Part shown: positions 1 to 8,562 of the stretch, in pieces
Position numbering within the stretch: the first letter of the stretch is position 1
How the letters are laid out: each line of letters begins with the position of its first letter
Assembly: GCA_964532655.1 (NCBI GenBank)
Contig: CAZHMZ010000025.1
Location: 1-34,636 of the forward strand
DNA length: 34,636 bases
Reading direction: 5' to 3'
From: JAJFTV01 sp964532655
GTDB lineage: Bacteria > Chloroflexota > Anaerolineae > Anaerolineales > Anaerolineaceae
Program-made: the position numbers and the translations under genes
Notes under the pieces: model-generated
Databases searched by the model: none
The model's input: only the letters and a program-made list of their open reading frames with translations
Told to the model about the DNA's origin: nothing

Positions 1-208
1 GCTGCACACCCGCCACATAACCGTACGGAACCATCAGCACACCGTCCTGGTTATAGCGCATGTAGCAGACTCCGCGCTTGCCGGGTTTAATCAGACAGTG
101 ATGGGCGCAGGCATGGCAGCGCACTTCCTGATCGGACAATTTTTCATACAGCTCACCCGGAGCTGAAAGCCGGTTCAATTTTTCAATTAAGGGATGGTGT
201 TGGGGCAT
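1..208 (-). CDS. amrS: AmmeMemoRadiSam system radical SAM enzyme, N-terminal part
   Basis: Only the first 69 codons are in the window; the gene runs off the left edge. The protein starts MPQHHPLIEKLNRL and contains RCHACAHHC followed by IKPGKRGVC, the cysteine-rich N-terminal block typical of the AmmeMemoRadiSam radical SAM protein. The CX3CX2C radical-SAM cluster motif lies beyond the edge and cannot be checked. The family is known to occur with AMMECR1 and Memo-like proteins; its chemistry is poorly defined. The ATG is preceded by a good ribosome binding site (AGGAGAG, 4-5 bases upstream). Confidence 0.8.
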   Translation of the reverse strand, partial: MPQHHPLIEKLNRLSAPGELYEKLSDQEVRCHACAHHCLIKPGKRGVCYMRYNQDGVLMVPYGYVAGVQ

Positions 209-533
209 GTTCTCTCCTGATCAGTGGCAGAATTAGGCCCTCATAGCTAATTTATATTGACACTTCTATTGATCATTATATCTATCGATATGTTAAAAAC
301 CTTGACTTTGCCGTAATAAAACATCCGTACCAGACAGCATTAAAACCACTGACCTTCATTTCGTTGTCCGGTTCAATATCACGCTGATGTTCTTCGAGGT
401 ATTTCCTGGTTGTCTCGCCTTTCAGCCTCACAATGCTCATAAATACGGAGAACAGGGAGTCTGTCAAAACTTTATCTGTATGCACCGATAGGTCGAGCTG
501 TCAACTATCCTGACGCTTTCTGACCGATTTGTT
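209..533. other. AT-rich intergenic stretch with one unrecognised 67-codon ORF
   Basis: This stretch is visibly richer in A+T than the flanking genes. It holds one minus-strand reading frame at 282-485 (67 codons, starts MHTDKVLTDSLF, ends KSRFLTYR). I do not recognise that product: it has no membrane segment, no clear ribosome binding site and no known motif, so it may be a remnant or chance ORF. A TATAAT-like hexamer at 275-280 (minus) could serve amrS, without a convincing -35. Confidence 0.3.
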
Positions 534-989
534 TTACGTACCCATGCCATCCCAAATGAGCCAGGGAGAATTTTCGTCATCTCTAATCAAATAAAAATAG
601 TGTTCAAGTTCACCCTCATTATAGGGAACCTTTGTATTGTCATAATCCACGGTGTATTTTGCATACACGGCAATCATGTTTTCGGCAATAAATTCATCCG
701 TCCAGCCGTTTGTATTTGCCAATTCGCTGCCCGAATACATTTCTTTAATTCTTGCCGTTTCTTCATTGGATATTTCTACTTTGTCAATCGACAGGCTGAT
801 GACATAGTCTTTGTCCTTCTCAGCCTCAAGATATTTATTGACAACACTGTCGGCTGAAAGATTTCCAGCAACAGCAACGCAGGCAATCAATCCCACAGCC
901 AATACGGTACAAAGGAATACAACAAAGAGGACGGAGACGCCGCGATGGTTTTTTTCGGTGTTAATCATATTGAAAAATCTGTTTTTCAT
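534..989 (-). pseudogene. Membrane-anchored protein resembling the C-terminal tail of BlaR1/M56-type proteins (DUF4829-like); probable fragment
   Basis: From the ATG at 989 the product is 151 residues: a short basic start (MKNRFFNMINTEKNHRG), one hydrophobic segment at about residues 18-40, then an outside domain starting LSADSVVNKYLEAEKDKDY that resembles the DUF4829-type tails of Firmicutes M56/BlaR1 proteins. The KNR..NMINTEK.HRG lead-in normally follows the M56 peptidase domain, which is absent, so this is probably the end of a longer gene. The frame is open up to 1133, but the extra 48 residues look like nothing known. The gene is AT-rich compared with its neighbours, suggesting transfer. 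A weak GAGGT lies 10 bases before the chosen start. It could still be expressed as a small anchored protein. Confidence 0.45.
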
Positions 990-1311
990 AATCCGTTGAC
1001 CTCTATCAATACATGAAATTATGTTGATTTCTTTTATCCCGCAGAATTGATGCGAGAAACGATTCGGTTTATTCCATCTGGTCCGTGAATGAGCTTCCAA
1101 TCGTACGATAAACAACAGCATATCACAAATCATTTCGTAATGAGTGTGCTATCAAATACCGGCTGGTAAAGGAAATTCAACTCAGATTTTTTCACACGAC
1201 GGAATCAGAAATAACTGAAAGAAGCTTATCCTAAAAGATTTGTAATGGTGACTCAGATGATTGCTGAACTTTCTTTTTCCCGTGTAAAGCATTTCAACAG
1301 AACCAGGTGGC

Positions 1312-1348
1312 GAAGAAAAACCCTGCCGGCAGACATTCACCGGCAGGG
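1312..1348 (-). terminator. Intrinsic terminator of the 1373-2992 gene
   Basis: A 9-bp perfect stem, CCCTGCCGG (1321-1329) with CCGGCAGGG (1340-1348), is followed on the minus strand by TTTTTCTTC. It sits 25 bases past the stop codon of the serine hydrolase. Confidence 0.85.
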
Positions 1349-1372
1349 TCAACTTGAGACGATTTAAAAGTG

Positions 1373-2992
1373 TTACTTTACTTTTTTGGCATCCATGATC
1401 TGACCGGACTGGTTCAGGGTCATTCCGGTCACCCGTCCCGAGGCATCTTTGTGGAATTCAAAGGTGATCGGCAGCTCAGGCATGTAGAACTTCGTTTCGG
1501 TCTCTGCCAGCAACACCTGGTCTTGTTGATCCGGCACCTTCGCAATCAGCTTGCCGTTTTCAAAGACAAAGCAGACATTCAGACCAGGAGCCAGTTCATA
1601 CTCGCCCAGGTAGACCGCTATCTTTTCAGGGGCCAGCTCAATGGATTTGCGCTGGGTGGGAAGAGGTTGATCGGTGATGAACGCCTTCATGCCCGGACCG
1701 TAGAAACCCTTCATGATCAGGGTGGTCACTTTGCCGTTTTCATCAAAGACAAACAGTGTGCGGCCGATGGATTCGGCGGAAGCAAACTCGGTCTCTGACA
1801 GCGGGAAGAGTTCATTTTTCTCATCGCCGGGCGGGGTCATAAACAATTTTCCACCTTCCATAAAGACAGCGATGGTGAATTCCATATTCTCCAGCTTGAA
1901 TACACCCTGATAACGTTCGTACAGGGCCGGGTCCATCGGGATGGGCTGCGGATCCACATACGGCTTGCCGGTGGCCATAGCGCCGATCCGGAAGGCGAGA
2001 TCGTTCGGGATCATGATGCCGCGGTTGGTGAGAATACTCACATACACTTCTTCATCCGGGAAGCGGAAACCATCGGTGATGAAACCGTTGATCCCGCCGC
2101 CGTGTGTGATCATACGGTGGCCGTCAAACTCCGCCGATGCCCAGCCGTAGCCGTAACCGGTCTTGGTACCGTCCAGCAGTGTGTACGAAGTCCAGGCTTT
2201 TTTCAGGGTTTCCTGTTTCACCAGCTTCTCGGTATACAGAGCGGCATCCCATTTGGCCATGTCATCTACACTGCTGGCCAGTGAGCCGGCGGCGTGCGGC
2301 AGGGTCATGCTGAGATAATCACAGTTCTCGTAGTGATCGCCGTTCTTTTTATAACCGGCGACGCGCCCAGGGATGATGGGATTGGGCATGTCAAAATAGG
2401 AATCTTTCATCCCCAGCGGCTCAAAGATATTTTTCTTGATGAATTCGGCGTATTTCATGCCGGATACTCTCTCGATGACGAGACCCAGCATCACAAAAGC
2501 CGAGTTGTTGTAGTGATATTTGGTTCCAGGAGCAAAATCCATCGGGTAGGGCTTGAACGAATTAACCAGGTCCTCCAGAGATAAATCGGTGCGCATCATC
2601 TTCAGGAAATCCGGTGTATCGGTGTAGCTCTTGATGCCGGAGGTATGAGTAAGCAGATGTTCAATCGTGATGCGATGACCGTGCATGGGGTAATCGGGCA
2701 GGTACTTGGTGATCTCATCCTGCAAATCCAGTTTGCCCTGCTCCCACAGCATTAAAATACTCACGGCGGTGAACTGTTTGGTGATGGATCCCAGCCTGAA
2801 CACCATATGCGGCTCGATCTTGACGCCCAGTTCAATATTGGCCATCCCGTATCCTTTGCGGAAAACAGGTTTGCCTTTGCGGGTTACGATGATGGAAGCG
2901 CCTGGTTCGTCCGGCTTGAAATAGCGGGTCATCATTTCATCGATGGCGACTGCCAGCTCTTCATCGGTCGGAATACTGCCTGAAAATGCCAT
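1373..2992 (-). CDS. Serine hydrolase, beta-lactamase/penicillin-binding protein fold (class C type)
   Basis: This 539-residue protein has the class C beta-lactamase fold (PF00144). The catalytic motif S69-I-T-K72 lies in FRLGSITKQF, the second motif Y161-N-N163 in YHYNNS, and the third motif is HGG in ITHGGGINGF. Residues from about 360 form a C-terminal extension of lipocalin-like beta strands, common in bacterial serine hydrolases of this family. No signal peptide is seen, so it may be cytoplasmic. Members cleave peptides, esters or D-amino acid substrates; true beta-lactamase activity is not implied. I chose the ATG at 2992 because AAGGAG lies seven bases upstream; a start seven codons earlier (3013) is possible but has no such site. 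A terminator follows. The gene could be co-transcribed with the lipoprotein gene upstream. Confidence 0.85.
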   Translation of the reverse strand: MAFSGSIPTDEELAVAIDEMMTRYFKPDEPGASIIVTRKGKPVFRKGYGMANIELGVKIEPHMVFRLGSITKQFTAVSILMLWEQGKLDLQDEITKYLPDYPMHGHRITIEHLLTHTSGIKSYTDTPDFLKMMRTDLSLEDLVNSFKPYPMDFAPGTKYHYNNSAFVMLGLVIERVSGMKYAEFIKKNIFEPLGMKDSYFDMPNPIIPGRVAGYKKNGDHYENCDYLSMTLPHAAGSLASSVDDMAKWDAALYTEKLVKQETLKKAWTSYTLLDGTKTGYGYGWASAEFDGHRMITHGGGINGFITDGFRFPDEEVYVSILTNRGIMIPNDLAFRIGAMATGKPYVDPQPIPMDPALYERYQGVFKLENMEFTIAVFMEGGKLFMTPPGDEKNELFPLSETEFASAESIGRTLFVFDENGKVTTLIMKGFYGPGMKAFITDQPLPTQRKSIELAPEKIAVYLGEYELAPGLNVCFVFENGKLIAKVPDQQDQVLLAETETKFYMPELPITFEFHKDASGRVTGMTLNQSGQIMDAKKVK

Positions 2993-3056
2993 TGTTTGCT
3001 CCTTTTTCCTCATGATTGGGTTGTCTGATAATCGATTAATATCGAAATGGTCACAG

Positions 3057-4634
3057 TTATGACTGATTAATCAGGGTGATCTCCACCTGCAGCCACCTGG
3101 CGATGTCTTCCAAAAAGCCTTCCACAAAAACCGGCTCCAGTGTGGAATATTCGCTCGGGTTACCGGTGATGGCCGTTTGGAACAGGTGATTGGCCTTGGG
3201 ATAGGTGATCACCGTGACGTCGAGATTGTCTGCCCCTTCCAAAGCGGTCTTCATCATGTCTGCATTCGGGTCTGCCGGCACCTGAAGGTCCAGCCCGCCG
3301 AACAAAGCCAGCACCGGTGTGGTGGTGAGTTCTTCCAGAACCGGCATGGGATCGTATTCGACGAAGTAACGGTACCAGGGCGATTCCAGTGAAGTAATCT
3401 GCTGTTGATAGGCGTTTTCAGCGTACTGATCCAGGTCGCCCAGAGTTTGCTTTTGCGCCTCCGGCAGAGCGTTCACCTGACCCACGATCTGCTGGCGAAG
3501 TTCTTCTTTTGCGCCCTCCCAATCCTGGCCGCGGATCAAACCGTCAAACAAACGCCGTTGTTGGGCAAGCGCTTCGGTAATTTGATCTTCCGTAACACCG
3601 CTTGCGCGTGCGATCAGTTCAACCTGCTTGTAGATGATTTCCTCACCCGATTGAGCCGGACCGGCCATCAACACGATAAAAGCGATATCTTCGGATTGTG
3701 ATGCTGCCATGGGTGCGATCAAGCCGCCCTCGCTGTGGCCCAGCAAACCGATCGCCTCGGGGTTGATATCGGTTCGGGTTTTCAGATACTCCACCCAGGC
3801 CAGCACATCACCGGTGAAATCTTCACTGGTGGAGCTGGCGGTATCGCCTGTTGATGCGCCGACCCCGCGGTCGTCATATCGCAGCACTGCCACACCGCTA
3901 TTGGTCGCCAGATAATCGGCCAGGATGCTGAATGGTTTGAAACCCAGAATTTCCTCATCACGGTTCTGAGCCCCGCTGCCGGTGATGAGAATCACCACCG
4001 GGAAGGGGCCTTCGCCCTCGGGCAGGCTTAAGGTGCCGCCCAGAGTAACATCCTGGTTGGTGATGCTGACCTCTTCTTCACGATAGGTCAGGGCAGCCAG
4101 AGCCGTCTGGGTTGCCTGGGTAGCAGCGGCCATATCCACTTTGGTCAGTTCAAAGGTTCCGGTGTATCCCAGTTGGGTAAACTCGCCGGTAATTTTTTCA
4201 TCTTCGGTCAGTTCACCGGCCCATACCGCTTTACCGTTCATTTCCTCAAATCCCTCAAAGGAGATGGAGGGATTTGTGAACTCAACATTGGCCAGTTCGT
4301 AACCGTACAACCCCTGATCCGAGATATCCAGTGAGGCTGACGGGTCGTCTTCAGCACCGGTAAAGGTCACTGTCATATTCAGAATACCGCCGGCCACGCT
4401 GATCGTTCCCTCCCATTTCCCCTCAAGCAGTTCGGGGTTCACCGGTTCCGCGGTTTCTTCCGCTGCCGCCGGTTCGGTTGCCAGCACTTCTGTGGCGGTT
4501 TCAACAGGTTCTTCAGGGATTATGGTTTCTTCGGTGGGGGTTGCTATTGCCGCAGGTGCGGCACACCCGGCTGCAAAAACGGCCAGTAAAACAGCCAGCA
4601 TCAGCCAGGTGGAAATATTTATTTTGGTTTTCAT
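3057..4634 (-). CDS. Alpha/beta hydrolase lipoprotein
   Basis: This 525-residue protein starts with a lipoprotein signal peptide: basic MKTK, a hydrophobic run, and lipobox FAAGC with Cys24. A Thr/Glu/Pro-rich linker follows (to about residue 65), then a beta-rich N-terminal domain (about 70-170) starting LEGKWEGTISV. The C-terminal alpha/beta hydrolase domain (about 190-525) has ILITGSGAQNRDE and YDDRGVG.S, the nucleophile elbow GHSEGG with Ser301, an acid in the LFGGLDLQVPAD loop, and His483 in PKANHLFQ. It is likely an anchored esterase or peptidase-like enzyme on the outer face of the membrane; its substrate is unknown. The ATG at 4634 has GGAG eight bases upstream; a start ten codons earlier lacks one and would spoil the signal peptide. 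It lies upstream of the serine hydrolase on the same strand and diverges from the flavodiiron gene. Confidence 0.85.
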   Translation of the reverse strand: MKTKINISTWLMLAVLLAVFAAGCAAPAAIATPTEETIIPEEPVETATEVLATEPAAAEETAEPVNPELLEGKWEGTISVAGGILNMTVTFTGAEDDPSASLDISDQGLYGYELANVEFTNPSISFEGFEEMNGKAVWAGELTEDEKITGEFTQLGYTGTFELTKVDMAAATQATQTALAALTYREEEVSITNQDVTLGGTLSLPEGEGPFPVVILITGSGAQNRDEEILGFKPFSILADYLATNSGVAVLRYDDRGVGASTGDTASSTSEDFTGDVLAWVEYLKTRTDINPEAIGLLGHSEGGLIAPMAASQSEDIAFIVLMAGPAQSGEEIIYKQVELIARASGVTEDQITEALAQQRRLFDGLIRGQDWEGAKEELRQQIVGQVNALPEAQKQTLGDLDQYAENAYQQQITSLESPWYRYFVEYDPMPVLEELTTTPVLALFGGLDLQVPADPNADMMKTALEGADNLDVTVITYPKANHLFQTAITGNPSEYSTLEPVFVEGFLEDIARWLQVEITLINQS

Positions 4635-4751
4635 CGTACACTCTCCGTGTGTAAATCTTAGCACAAATTTGACAACATCCTGCCGGGCGGGCGCGGATTA
4701 CCTATTTTTAGCGACCTCGCACAATCTCCCTAAATCGGATCAGATCCCTCA

Positions 4752-4760
4752 TGTTATAAT
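4752..4760 (+). promoter_or_regulatory. Extended -10 promoter element for the flavodiiron gene
   Basis: TGTTATAAT is a perfect extended -10 (TGnTATAAT) 72 bases before the flavodiiron start. No good -35 is visible, as usual for extended -10 promoters. Confidence 0.6.
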
Positions 4761-4831
4761 TTCCCCGTATCCAGGTTGGAACTGTAAACCACCCGCATCT
4801 CGGGAGAACCTTGTTTGTGAGGGAGACATAT

Positions 4832-6007
4832 ATGAAAAAACGAGCTATTCGTCCAGGGATTCAATGGATGGGAGCGGTTGATTGGAACCGGCGATTGTTT
4901 GATTCGCTGATTCCGCTGCCGGATGGGACCAGTTATAACGCCTATTTGATCCAGGGGGAAGAGAAAACGGCCCTGATTGATACAGTGGATCCAAGCAAGG
5001 CGAATATTTTAATGGAACAGCTTGAATCGGTACCGCATCTCGACTATGTCATCTCCCTGCATGCCGAACAGGATCACTCGGGCAGCATACCGCTGGTGCT
5101 GGAAAAATATCCGGAAGCCGCACTCATTTGCTCTGAGCGCGCCCGGGGGATGCTGATCGATCTGCTGATGATCGACTCAAGCCGCTTTCAAACCGTGAAA
5201 GACGGGGATGTGCTGAACCTGGGCGGATATTCGCTGCAATTCTTCCTGATGCCGTGGGTTCACTGGCCTGAAACCATGACTGCCTACCTGACTGAAGAAA
5301 AAATCCTGTTTTCGTGTGATTTCTTCGGCTCCCACATGGCCACCAGCGATCTTTACACCGCGGACAGTACGCTGATTTACGAAGCAGCCATGCGGTATTA
5401 TGCTGAAATCATGATGCCATTCCATAAAGTGATCCGCCGCCACCTGGAAAAAATCAAAGAACTCGATCTATCATTGATCGCACCCAGCCATGGGCCGATT
5501 TATGAAAACCCGTCCTTCATCGTGGATGCGTATTGTGAATGGGTAACCGGTGAATTGAAAAACAAGGTGGTGCTCCCGTATGTGAGCATGCACGGCAGCA
5601 CGGCCAGACTGGTGGAGCGTCTGACCGGCGCATTATCCGAAAGAGGTGTGACAGTACAGCAGTTTGATCTGTCGACGGCAGATATTGGCAAGCTGGCCAT
5701 GGCGCTGGTGGATGCTTCTACACTGGTGGTAGGTTCTTCCACCGTGCACGCCGGGCCGCATCCGCTAGCCATTTACGCCGCCAGTCTGGCCAATGCGCTG
5801 CGTCCGCGCCTGCGGTATGCCACGGTGATCGGTTCATACGGCTGGGGAGAGCGCGCCGTCTCCGGCATTGCCCAGATGATCCCCAACCTGAAGGTAGAAA
5901 TTCTGGAACCGGTGCTGTGTAAAGGGTATCCCCGCGAGGAACAATTGTTGCAGATCGATTTGCTGGCCGAGACGATTGCCCTGAAACACCGGGAGACGCC
6001 GCTGTAA
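4832..6007 (+). CDS. Flavodiiron protein (FprA-type, oxygen or nitric oxide reductase)
   Basis: This 391-residue protein has an N-terminal metallo-beta-lactamase-like diiron domain (about 1-245) and a C-terminal flavodoxin domain (about 248-391). All expected iron ligands are visible: H77, E79 and D81 in HAEQDH, H144 in PWVHWPE, D163 in FSCDFFG and H220 in APSHGP. The FMN-binding loop is VSMHGSTARL near residue 255. There is no rubredoxin or flavin reductase extension, so it is the minimal class A type and needs a separate electron donor, which is not in this window. Such proteins reduce O2 to water or NO to N2O in anaerobes. The ATG at 4832 is preceded by GAGGGAG; the frame opens seven codons earlier. 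The window also has bacterioferritin and MsrA nearby, which fits protection against oxygen. Confidence 0.93.
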   Translation: MKKRAIRPGIQWMGAVDWNRRLFDSLIPLPDGTSYNAYLIQGEEKTALIDTVDPSKANILMEQLESVPHLDYVISLHAEQDHSGSIPLVLEKYPEAALICSERARGMLIDLLMIDSSRFQTVKDGDVLNLGGYSLQFFLMPWVHWPETMTAYLTEEKILFSCDFFGSHMATSDLYTADSTLIYEAAMRYYAEIMMPFHKVIRRHLEKIKELDLSLIAPSHGPIYENPSFIVDAYCEWVTGELKNKVVLPYVSMHGSTARLVERLTGALSERGVTVQQFDLSTADIGKLAMALVDASTLVVGSSTVHAGPHPLAIYAASLANALRPRLRYATVIGSYGWGERAVSGIAQMIPNLKVEILEPVLCKGYPREEQLLQIDLLAETIALKHRETPL

Positions 6008-6040
6008 GTTTATTTCCCGGCTGACAGAACTGATTAACAC

Positions 6041-6090
6041 AAAATCCATCCGCGTGGGATACGTTCCCTTCAGCGGATGGATTTTTCTTT
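6041..6090. terminator. Terminator between convergent flavodiiron and VOC genes
   Basis: AAAATCCATCCGC (6041-6053) pairs with GCGGATGGATTTT (6073-6085), and TTTTTCTTTTTT follows on the plus strand. It terminates the flavodiiron gene; the minus-strand gene ending at 6100 runs into it from the other side, with a poorer T-run. Confidence 0.85.
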
Positions 6091-6099
6091 TTTGACGGA

Positions 6100-6468
6100 T
6101 TATCGCGCCTTTGTATCCTGCTGCATCAGCCCAAATGGGTTCCCTTCCGTATCCACACAGATAGCCGTGTATCCCACACCGGGCACAGCCCGGCGGTGCT
6201 GGATGATCTTGCCACCGTTCCTGGTGATGAGCACCAGCGCCTCATCAAGCGACGGGGTTTCAATGGTGTTCATGGTCGACATGTTGGTATTCTCCCGATG
6301 CTGCAACGCCCCGTTGATACCGGGTTCGGAATCGGGCCCGGTGGTTGTGAGCCAGTAATCGACCGGGCCGTCCCATTTGTGAAACTCCCAACCGAATACG
6401 TTGGAATAAAACTGCATCGCCCGATCGGGCTGATCGACATGAATTTCAAAGTGAATCACTCTTGGCAT
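6100..6468 (-). CDS. VOC family protein (glyoxalase/bleomycin resistance fold)
   Basis: This 122-residue protein has the paired beta-alpha-beta-beta-beta modules of the vicinal oxygen chelate family. It starts MPRVIHFEIHVDQPDRAMQF and has YSNVFGWEFHKWDGP in the first module; the second module ends in AVCVDTEGNPFGLMQ-like sequence (here TAICVDTEGNPFG). Typical members of this subgroup are about 120 residues and of unknown substrate. His9 and Glu residues near the C-terminus could be metal ligands. The ATG at 6468 is preceded by CAGGGGGA; the frame is open 12 codons further, without support. It stands alone with its own promoter. Confidence 0.85.
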   Translation of the reverse strand: MPRVIHFEIHVDQPDRAMQFYSNVFGWEFHKWDGPVDYWLTTTGPDSEPGINGALQHRENTNMSTMNTIETPSLDEALVLITRNGGKIIQHRRAVPGVGYTAICVDTEGNPFGLMQQDTKAR

Positions 6469-6512
6469 GCTATATCCCCCTGTTCTGTTAAAATAATTAA
6501 CCATTCACTTTG

Positions 6513-6541
6513 ATTATAGGCGATGAACCGGTTAGTGTTCA
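6513..6541 (-). promoter_or_regulatory. Promoter of the VOC gene
   Basis: On the minus strand TGAACA (6541-6536) and TATAAT (6518-6513) are spaced by 17 bases. The start codon is 45 bases further on. The -35 matches the consensus at four of six bases. Confidence 0.5.
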
Positions 6542-7129
6542 GGCATCAAACAGACCCTGCTGAACAGCCTGCTCCAGCACCTGGGTGGCATAAGTCCACA
6601 ACGCCTCAGAGCCGGGTTTGATCTTGAGGATGATGCCTTCCACCATTTTAGGGGTGATATGATGTTCCCGCCAGGATAGCCCACCGGCGTGATAGTTCTG
6701 TAAAATCGGTAAAAATCGATCCATTGCCTTAGCAAAGCGCGCTTCCGGTGTTTCGATCGCCTCAAACTCCTCCCACAAGTCCTTCAGGTCGGTTGACTGG
6801 TCAGACGGAAGCAGGCCAAACAGGGTTTCAGCAGCGGCCTGTTCTTTGGCAGCCTGATCGCCCGGATCACCGGGCGCGTAAATATAAGTATCGCCTGCCA
6901 GAATCTCCACCACATCGTGGATCAGCAGCATCCTGATCACCCGGTCGATCTGCACCGGTTCGTTGGCGTATTCCTGAAATAAAAGCGCCTGCAGCGCCAC
7001 ATGCCACGAATGTTCGGCAGTATTTTCACGGCGTTCACCCCCGTTGATGTAATTACGGCGGATAACGCCCTTCAATTTATCCAGTTCCATCAGAAATTCG
7101 GTTTGCTTTGCGATACGGTCGGTTTGCAT
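6539..7129 (-). CDS. HD domain protein, probable 5'-deoxynucleotidase (YfbR/HDDC2 type)
   Basis: This 196-residue protein has the HD phosphohydrolase signature: H40 in AEHSWHVA, the H71-D72 pair in LLIHDVVEILAGD, and a later Asp in AKAMDRFLP. The EHSWH and HD..E..AGD spacing is that of the YfbR/HDDC2 family, which removes phosphate from deoxynucleoside monophosphates using a divalent metal. The length is close to the usual 190-200. The ATG has a weak GGTGAT site. Its stop codon overlaps the -35 region of the VOC promoter, so the two genes are tightly packed. Substrate assignment is by family resemblance only. Confidence 0.8.
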   Translation of the reverse strand: MQTDRIAKQTEFLMELDKLKGVIRRNYINGGERRENTAEHSWHVALQALLFQEYANEPVQIDRVIRMLLIHDVVEILAGDTYIYAPGDPGDQAAKEQAAAETLFGLLPSDQSTDLKDLWEEFEAIETPEARFAKAMDRFLPILQNYHAGGLSWREHHITPKMVEGIILKIKPGSEALWTYATQVLEQAVQQGLFDA

Positions 7130-7212
7130 AAGATGATCACCATTGATTACGAGGTTGATTCGCGTATAAATGAACAGCCCGGCAGCTTTTTAGCCAGAAA
7201 GCGTTCGGGCAG

Positions 7213-7252
7213 AAAAACAGACTGCGGATTGATGCTGGTCATGCATCCGCAG
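7213..7252 (-). terminator. Terminator of the bacterioferritin gene
   Basis: CTGCGGAT (7222-7229) pairs with ATCCGCAG (7245-7252); on the minus strand the stem is followed by TCTGTTTTTCTG. It lies 40 bases past the bfr stop codon. Confidence 0.7.
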
Positions 7253-7292
7253 CCTGTACGTTTCTACTTTTTAGAACAGTCCCTGTAAAGCG

Positions 7293-7760
7293 TTAATCCA
7301 CCTGTTTTGACAGATAGATCTGCACACCCATTTGAGAAATCTGGTCCTGGTTTTCTTCAATCTCGTCGATGTGCTCTTCTTCATCGACCAGAATCTCTTC
7401 AAACAGTTCATACGTTCCGAAGTCAGCCACTTCCATGGCGATGCGGATGCTTTCACGGTAAGCCTGAACGGCTTCCATTTCTGCGTTATGATCGTTTCGC
7501 AGCATCTTCTCTACAGTGTCCCCGATGTGCATGGGGTTGAGGTTGCTGACGATCGGAATTCCTTCCAGAAACAGCACACGAGCAATGATTTTTTCAGCAT
7601 GCTTCATCTCGCCGATGGCACGTTTTTCAATCATTTCGTGGAGCCTGTCATACCCCCAATTAGCGCACATTTCAGAATGGACAATGTATTGATTGGTTGC
7701 GGTCAGTTCTTCGGCAAGCCGGGCATTCAGCAATGCGATAATTTGTTCATTACCTTTCAT
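7293..7760 (-). CDS. bfr: Bacterioferritin
   Basis: This 155-residue protein has the usual bacterioferritin length and every ferroxidase ligand in its standard position: E18, E51, H54, E94, E127 and H130. Met52, the haem ligand in the two-fold interface, is also present (EMKHAE), so this is a haem-type bacterioferritin rather than a plain ferritin. It oxidises ferrous iron and stores it in a 24-subunit shell in the cytoplasm. The ATG is preceded by GGAG six bases upstream. It has its own promoter region with an inverted repeat over the -10 and its own terminator, so it is a single-gene unit, placed just after msrA. Confidence 0.95.
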   Translation of the reverse strand: MKGNEQIIALLNARLAEELTATNQYIVHSEMCANWGYDRLHEMIEKRAIGEMKHAEKIIARVLFLEGIPIVSNLNPMHIGDTVEKMLRNDHNAEMEAVQAYRESIRIAMEVADFGTYELFEEILVDEEEHIDEIEENQDQISQMGVQIYLSKQVD

Positions 7761-7836
7761 GGTTTTCTCCTGGTTGTTTGGTTGATTTGACGCACATTAC
7801 AGGCCGGCAGGACGCGCGCCTGTGCTCAATACATTT

Positions 7837-7865
7837 CCAGTATAGCATGATTGTTTGTATACTGG
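7837..7865 (-). promoter_or_regulatory. bfr promoter with inverted repeat (candidate operator)
   Basis: CCAGTATA (7837-7844) and TATACTGG (7858-7865) form a perfect 8-bp inverted repeat with a 13-base spacer. On the minus strand the left arm contains an extended -10, TGCTATACT (7847-7839), pointing at bfr. A protein bound to the repeat would cover the -10. The regulator is not identified. Confidence 0.5.
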
Positions 7866-7916
7866 ATAGGATTTCTCTGATATTTCCACCCTGTCCGCCG
7901 CGAGGGGCGGAATGCG

Positions 7917-8489
7917 TTATGACTTCTTCAAATGTTCGGCATACTTCTTGCGGAATTTTGCCACCTTGGGGGCAATCACCACGCTGCAATAGCCCTGGGA
8001 AGGATTCTTGCGGAAGTATTCCTGATGGTAATCCTCGGCTTTGTAATAGGCTTGCAGCGGTACCACCTCGGTGACCACCGGGTTGGGCCACAGCTTTTCC
8101 TGCGTGATTTGCTGGATCAAGCGGCGGGCTGTCGCTTCCTGCTCAGGGCTGTGATACAGGATGATAGAGCGGTATTGTTTACCAATGTCAGCCCCCTGCC
8201 GGTTGAGTGTGGTAGGGTCGTGAATACTGAAAAACACCTTCAGCAGGCTTTCATATGAAATATGCCCTGCATCAAAGGTGATGCGCACCACCTCGGCGTG
8301 ACCGGTCATACCGGAACACACCTGCTCATAGCTGGGGTTGGGCAGCTTCCCGCCTGCGTACCCCACCTCAACATCCACGACGCCTTTCAATTCCTCATAC
8401 ACTGGCTCAAGACACCAAAAACACCCGCCCCCCAAAGTGGCGGTCTGGATCCGGGCGCCAGCCTGCCCTGTCCGTTTTTGATCAGTCAT
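7917..8489 (-). CDS. msrA: Peptide methionine sulfoxide reductase MsrA
   Basis: This 190-residue protein reduces the S-epimer of methionine sulfoxide in proteins. The active-site motif GCFWC is at residues 22-26, with Cys23 as nucleophile, followed by EPVYEELKGV and GYAGG as in all MsrA proteins. A resolving-type Cys occurs near the C-terminus in QGYCSVVI. It is MsrA alone; there is no fused MsrB domain. The ATG at 8489 has GAGGTG at suitable distance; another ATG four bases upstream meets a stop after three codons. It lies in the redox-protection group with bfr and the flavodiiron gene. Confidence 0.95.
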   Translation of the reverse strand: MTDQKRTGQAGARIQTATLGGGCFWCLEPVYEELKGVVDVEVGYAGGKLPNPSYEQVCSGMTGHAEVVRITFDAGHISYESLLKVFFSIHDPTTLNRQGADIGKQYRSIILYHSPEQEATARRLIQQITQEKLWPNPVVTEVVPLQAYYKAEDYHQEYFRKNPSQGYCSVVIAPKVAKFRKKYAEHLKKS

Positions 8490-8562
8490 TCATCACCTCG
8501 ATTCGTGAGATAGGCTTATCGTACACAACTTGTCTCAATGGGAGATTAAAATGAAGTCCGAT

